From Verrucomicrobiia bacterium (GTDB lineage Bacteria > Verrucomicrobiota > Verrucomicrobiia > Verrucomicrobiales > DEV007), in contig JAUICH010000014.1 of NCBI GenBank assembly GCA_030427505.1, forward strand, positions 62,001-126,000: DNA of 64,000 nt. The letters run 5' to 3'. The notes beneath the pieces are model-generated. The model ran no database searches and was not told the origin of the DNA. It was given only the letters and a program-made list of their open reading frames with translations. The position numbers and the translations under genes were made by a program. Position 1 is the stretch's first letter, and every line of letters starts with the position of its first letter. Of this stretch, positions 61,069 to 64,000 are shown one piece after another.

Positions 61069-61126
61069 TGGTTCCTTTCGATTTGCGCGGAGGCCGAAAG
61101 AAGTAGATTGAGGGGTTAGGGTATGC

Positions 61127-62662
61127 TCACCCCTTCGTCACCTCCCCAACCAAGTCCAGCTTCCGGTCGGTGAGGTAGGCGTAGCGGTTGATCCAGATGC
61201 CGTGTGGGCTGGCTTGCCAGGCGGTTTCGAGGCGTTTGGCGAAGTCTTCGTCGGGGCCGTAGCCGTGGGCGAGGGCGTAGATGGGGGTCTGGCCGGCTTC
61301 GGCCTGGGCTTGGCGGATCTTGCGGGTCATGGCGTGTTCGCCGGCGGCGTGGGGCTGGTCCGGGCCGGGGTAAGCGTAGGCAGCCAAGGTGTCGAGACCG
61401 GGGCCGTCGTCGATGTCGAGGAGGCGGACGAGGGCGTGGGTGAGGAGTTTTTCGTCGAGCTTCGGATTCGCTTCCATGAGCTGGGTGCCGTAGAAGTTAA
61501 GAATCATCATCCAGTGCATGGTATATAGCTTCGCGCTGATGGCGGAGCTGTAGGGAGCCACGCGACCGAAGTCCAGGCCAGTGGCCAGGGTCCACGGCGG
61601 GGGGAAGGCGTTGGGCATGACTTCCTTGTCCTGGGCGCCGGAATCGTCGAACACTTTGCGGAAGCCGGCCACGGTGCGCTCCACGATCTCCGCCTTGAAG
61701 CGGAGGAAATCGCCGATGCCGGGATGATCGGAAAGCAGGCGGATCAGGGCGAAGCGGCCGCCGTCCCGCTGGGTGAAGGGGCGCAGGTCGCGGTTTTTCA
61801 AGCTGCCGTGGAGGTAGGTGTAGAAATCGCCCACCTCGCGGCGCATGCGCTCGAAGTCGTAGCCCATCTTTTCGGCGTCGGCCTGGGCGTGGACGCCGAA
61901 GTCCACGAAGCAGGAGTTCAGCAGGTAGGGCGGATACTCCGGCCAGTCGAAGCGGATGCCGTGGATGCCGGGGTACTGCTGGAGCAGGTCGCGGATGAGG
62001 GCGTGTTCGTAGCCGATGATCTCCGGGCTGCTGAGGGTGCCGTTCTTCGAGACGCGCTTGCCGGGCAGGCTGCCGTCGGGCAGGCGCGGAGTGTCTTCAT
62101 CGACGGGTCCGCCGAACTGGACGCGGTAGCCGGGCGGGATGGCGGCCTGGATCTGGAAATACACCTTCAGCCCGGCTTTCCGGGCGGCCTCGACGAATTT
62201 TCCGACGATGGGGCCTTCCTTTTGGGTCAGTTCGGTGGCCGGAGCGGGCTGGTAGCGCAGTCCTTTATAGAGAGGCTGATCGGGCACGAAGCTGGGGGCG
62301 GTGGTCACCCAGACCTCCCGCTTTCCAAAGAGCGGCCGGTCGAGAAGCCGCACGGCGCCCGCGCCCGCGTCGGCGGGAGGTTCGCGGTTCCCGGTTTCCT
62401 GGTCCGCCTCCGCCATGACGTAGGGAGAGGTGGCGACGGCGGTCGCGCCCACACGGTTGATGAGGTTGTCCAGGACGCCCTCGATGCCCTCGCTCTGGAT
62501 GTATTCCGGCAGGACGGTGACGCCGAGGAATTTGCCGTCGGGGCGGGTGCGTGGGGTGGTGGCGGAGGCGGGAGCGGTGTCCTGGGCATGGAGAGCGACA
62601 GGCAGGGCCTGGGCGGCGGAAGCTGCGGCGGCGGCGTGGAGAAAGGTGCGTCGATCGGGCAT
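61127..62662 (-). CDS. Tat-exported glycoside-hydrolase-like (TIM-barrel) protein
   Basis: A 511-residue protein starting 'MPDRRTFLHAAAAASAAQALPVALHAQ', a twin-arginine export signal (RRTFL). The body has barrel-like segments ('LKVYFQIQAAIPPGYRVQ', 'GIHGIRFDWPEYPPYLLNSCFVDFG', 'SSPEIIGYEHALIRDLLQQYPGIHGI') as in glycoside-hydrolase-type proteins of Opitutae, with acidic residues in 'FDWPEYPP' that could be catalytic. No assigned family or substrate is certain. It stands alone on the minus strand, upstream of the intron. Confidence 0.65.
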   Translation of the reverse strand: MPDRRTFLHAAAAASAAQALPVALHAQDTAPASATTPRTRPDGKFLGVTVLPEYIQSEGIEGVLDNLINRVGATAVATSPYVMAEADQETGNREPPADAGAGAVRLLDRPLFGKREVWVTTAPSFVPDQPLYKGLRYQPAPATELTQKEGPIVGKFVEAARKAGLKVYFQIQAAIPPGYRVQFGGPVDEDTPRLPDGSLPGKRVSKNGTLSSPEIIGYEHALIRDLLQQYPGIHGIRFDWPEYPPYLLNSCFVDFGVHAQADAEKMGYDFERMRREVGDFYTYLHGSLKNRDLRPFTQRDGGRFALIRLLSDHPGIGDFLRFKAEIVERTVAGFRKVFDDSGAQDKEVMPNAFPPPWTLATGLDFGRVAPYSSAISAKLYTMHWMMILNFYGTQLMEANPKLDEKLLTHALVRLLDIDDGPGLDTLAAYAYPGPDQPHAAGEHAMTRKIRQAQAEAGQTPIYALAHGYGPDEDFAKRLETAWQASPHGIWINRYAYLTDRKLDLVGEVTKG

Positions 62663-63009
62663 GGGGGAGGGGGGGTAAAAAGGTTTAGAGAGTGCTGATT
62701 ACGAGTAGGATACGGAGATTTTTACGTTAGAGAATGTAGAGGGAATTTGTGGGGAAACTAGCGGCGGGATCTTAGTAAAGGCAGGTGAGCTGGGGAAGAT
62801 CAAGCAAATGAGGGTGCGAGGGATGTTGAGGGGACGTCTCGGAAAGGTGGAAAGCGATCTACCTGCCCGTCCGGCTCGGACCGCGTTCACGGAAGGAGAG
62901 AAAGTTTGCCTAATTTGTTTGGAAGGACATAGGCGTGATTGGGCGATGCGGAGGGAGAGCTATCTTGTTCTCTTACTGAGAAGGCAGTTTGCCGTTGTTT
63001 CTCGTGAGC

Positions 63010-63033
63010 CCGGTTCGCGAGTTCCTCGCCCGG
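63010..63033 (+). other. Stem-loop just upstream of the group II intron
   Basis: CCGG...GCGAG-TTC-CTCGC...CCGG forms a hairpin whose right arm ends 13 bases before the intron. Group IIC introns typically insert after stem-loops such as terminators, so this may be the insertion target. Confidence 0.5.
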
Positions 63034-63046
63034 AGGTCGAGGACCA

Positions 63047-63736
63047 GTGCGCCCCGCATGGGCGATAACTATTCATCTGAAAGGAGATGAACGGAAAGAG
63101 TGACAAAGAACCGTAGAGAAGCACAAGCCGCCGAGGGCGACCGGAGTGGTGAAGGAAGTGTGTATCAAAGGCACGACCGCAGGAACACGAACTGGCAGAG
63201 AGGCCGGGCGCGGGTGATGAGCATGCTGGTGAATGCGAAATCCGACGAAGTCACCGAAAGACGCGTCAGGTAGAGCCAGGCGGCACGGGCCGAAAGTTAT
63301 CGCGCCTTACCCGGGGAGATCTCCTTGGCCCTCGGAACCGAGAGCTGGGGAGAAGTCAGCAGAGGCCGTAGTAGCGAAGAAGGCGGTGAAAGCCGCTGGA
63401 GCCAAGGGCCGAAGAACCAACGAAACAGACGACCCGACCGACTCGGTGGACCGTGCGAGTAGACATCCGAAACAGAGCGGAGCGGCAACTGCGGCAGCTA
63501 CCGTATTCTGGCGGGGAAAGGCAAAGGCGGTGGATCCGCCGGAGCCCGAACCGTGGATGTCCAGTTTGGACCAGCGGCGGAGGAAGGAGACAAGCAAGTG
63601 CTGAATGGACCGGTGGACGCCACCGGTATCCGCTCGGGCCAAGACCCGAGCCGTGGTTCAACCGCCGGATGCTGAAAACGGCATGTCCGGTGGTGTGGGA
63701 GGGGCGACGGGCGCGAGCCCGTCGCCTCGACCCGAT
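63047..63736 (+). mobile_element. ORF-less group IIC intron
   Basis: A 690-bp self-splicing-type RNA element. It starts GTGCGCCCCGCATGGGCGAT (group II 5' consensus GUGYGCCC). Interior blocks match group IIC introns of the Oceanobacillus type: 'AGGAACACGAACT' near 63181, 'TTACCCGGGGAGATCTCC' near 63306 and 'AGAAGTCAGCAGAGGCCGTAGTA' near 63352. Domain V is a 34-nt hairpin (63661-63694) with a CGC catalytic triad, a G-U pair and a 2-nt bulge. Domain VI ends ...CGACCCGAT with a bulged A seven bases from the 3' end. Domain IV (about 270 bp) has no reverse transcriptase. The ends are set by consensus, so a one- or two-base error is possible. Confidence 0.88.
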
Positions 63737-63838
63737 CCTTTGCGCCTCACGCTTCGGGTTTCTTTAAAGATGGCTTGAATGCGGTGTTGGAAAACCTTGT
63801 GAATTCTGCCACCTGTCGCTTTCCTTTCCTCAATACCC

Positions 63839-64000
63839 ATGATGATGAAACGCCCCTATTCTTTTTCCCTTTCTCTATTGGGCAGCCTCTGTGTGATGCT
63901 GCTGATCCATTTGTCCGCTGGTTCGTCCATGCTGCGTGCCGAGGAAGCGGCGAAGCCGAAGGCGGCGAGTCCGGAGCCATTGGCGTTGAGCGAAATTGAA
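63839..64000 (+). CDS. Start of a secreted protein (3' end outside window)
   Basis: 54 codons are present: three Met codons, then 'KRPYSFSLSLLGSLCVMLLIHLSAGSSMLRAEEAAKPKAASPEPLALSEIE'. The first 33 residues form a typical signal peptide with a likely cleavage after 'MLRA'. A Lys/Ala/Pro-rich mature start follows. The frame is open to the window end. Identity cannot be judged; it lies 103 bp downstream of the intron and may be the gene whose leader the intron entered. Confidence 0.7.
   Translation, partial: MMMKRPYSFSLSLLGSLCVMLLIHLSAGSSMLRAEEAAKPKAASPEPLALSEIE

Noticed and set aside
62808-63604. Open frames across the 5' end and domain IV of the group II intron
   Set aside because: They cross RNA-conserved intron sequence and do not encode a reverse transcriptase; they are explained by the intron.

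Overview
The window is a GC-rich bacterial chromosome segment. It most likely comes from the PVC superphylum, probably a Verrucomicrobiota/Opitutia-type organism. This rests on gene content: SLA1-homology (SHD1) secreted proteins, an 'NPYxSP' DUF5362-like protein, PQQ-type beta-propeller proteins, DUF1080-style C-terminal domains, an EF-hand oxidoreductase, and many dispersed palindromic intergenic repeats. No rRNA marker is present, so the phylum is an inference.

Layout. (1) 1-2029: 3' part of penicillin-binding protein 2, then a repeat-rich gap. (2) 2757-15445, all on the minus strand: an exopolysaccharide (EPS) locus. In transcription order it has a GT2, a hexapeptide acyltransferase, a GT2 fused to a Wza-like export lipoprotein, a Wzc-like chain-length protein with a degenerate kinase, a flippase, three GT4 enzymes and an O-antigen ligase/polymerase-like protein. 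Two sigma-54 (-24/-12) promoters with a shared upstream box at the same distance appear to drive it. A lipid-carrier sugar transferase lies apart at 51891. (3) 15857-17458: initiator tRNA-Met with promoter and terminator, and argG. (4) 17799-28583: two secreted PQQ-like propeller proteins, a DUF3311 + SSS symporter pair, a 319-bp tandem duplication, and a LuxE-like / LuxC-like / iron alcohol dehydrogenase set that could activate and reduce acyl groups. (5) 28803-33839: tandem SHD1 paralogues, an unknown conserved protein, and an NsrR-like Rrf2 regulator divergent from a diheme cytochrome c and overlapping a haem-motif protein. (6) 34216-38448: FkbM methyltransferase, rhomboid protease, outer-membrane beta-barrel, secreted esterase. 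(7) 38830-46775: a lipid-degradation operon of patatin, acyl-CoA ligase, thiolase, FadJ-type enzyme and acyl-CoA dehydrogenase. (8) 47199-51813: a membrane protein, a frameshifted transglutaminase-like gene, a TPR membrane protein, a decayed gene, and 3-dehydroquinate dehydratase. (9) 51891-64000: sugar transferase followed by an AT-rich insertion flanked by a duplicate of its 3' end, an LRR-like lipoprotein, an FAD oxidoreductase with EF-hands, a PHP/DUF3604-like protein, an AT-rich three-gene islet, a Tat-exported TIM-barrel-like protein, an ORF-less group IIC intron, and the start of a secreted protein.

The best leads are the group IIC intron (63047-63736), the paired sigma-54 control of the EPS locus, the GT2-Wza fusion, and the duplicated sugar-transferase end around foreign-looking cargo. 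I found no CRISPR array, no recognisable defence system and no intact transposase. All family assignments come from reading the sequence; no database search was run.
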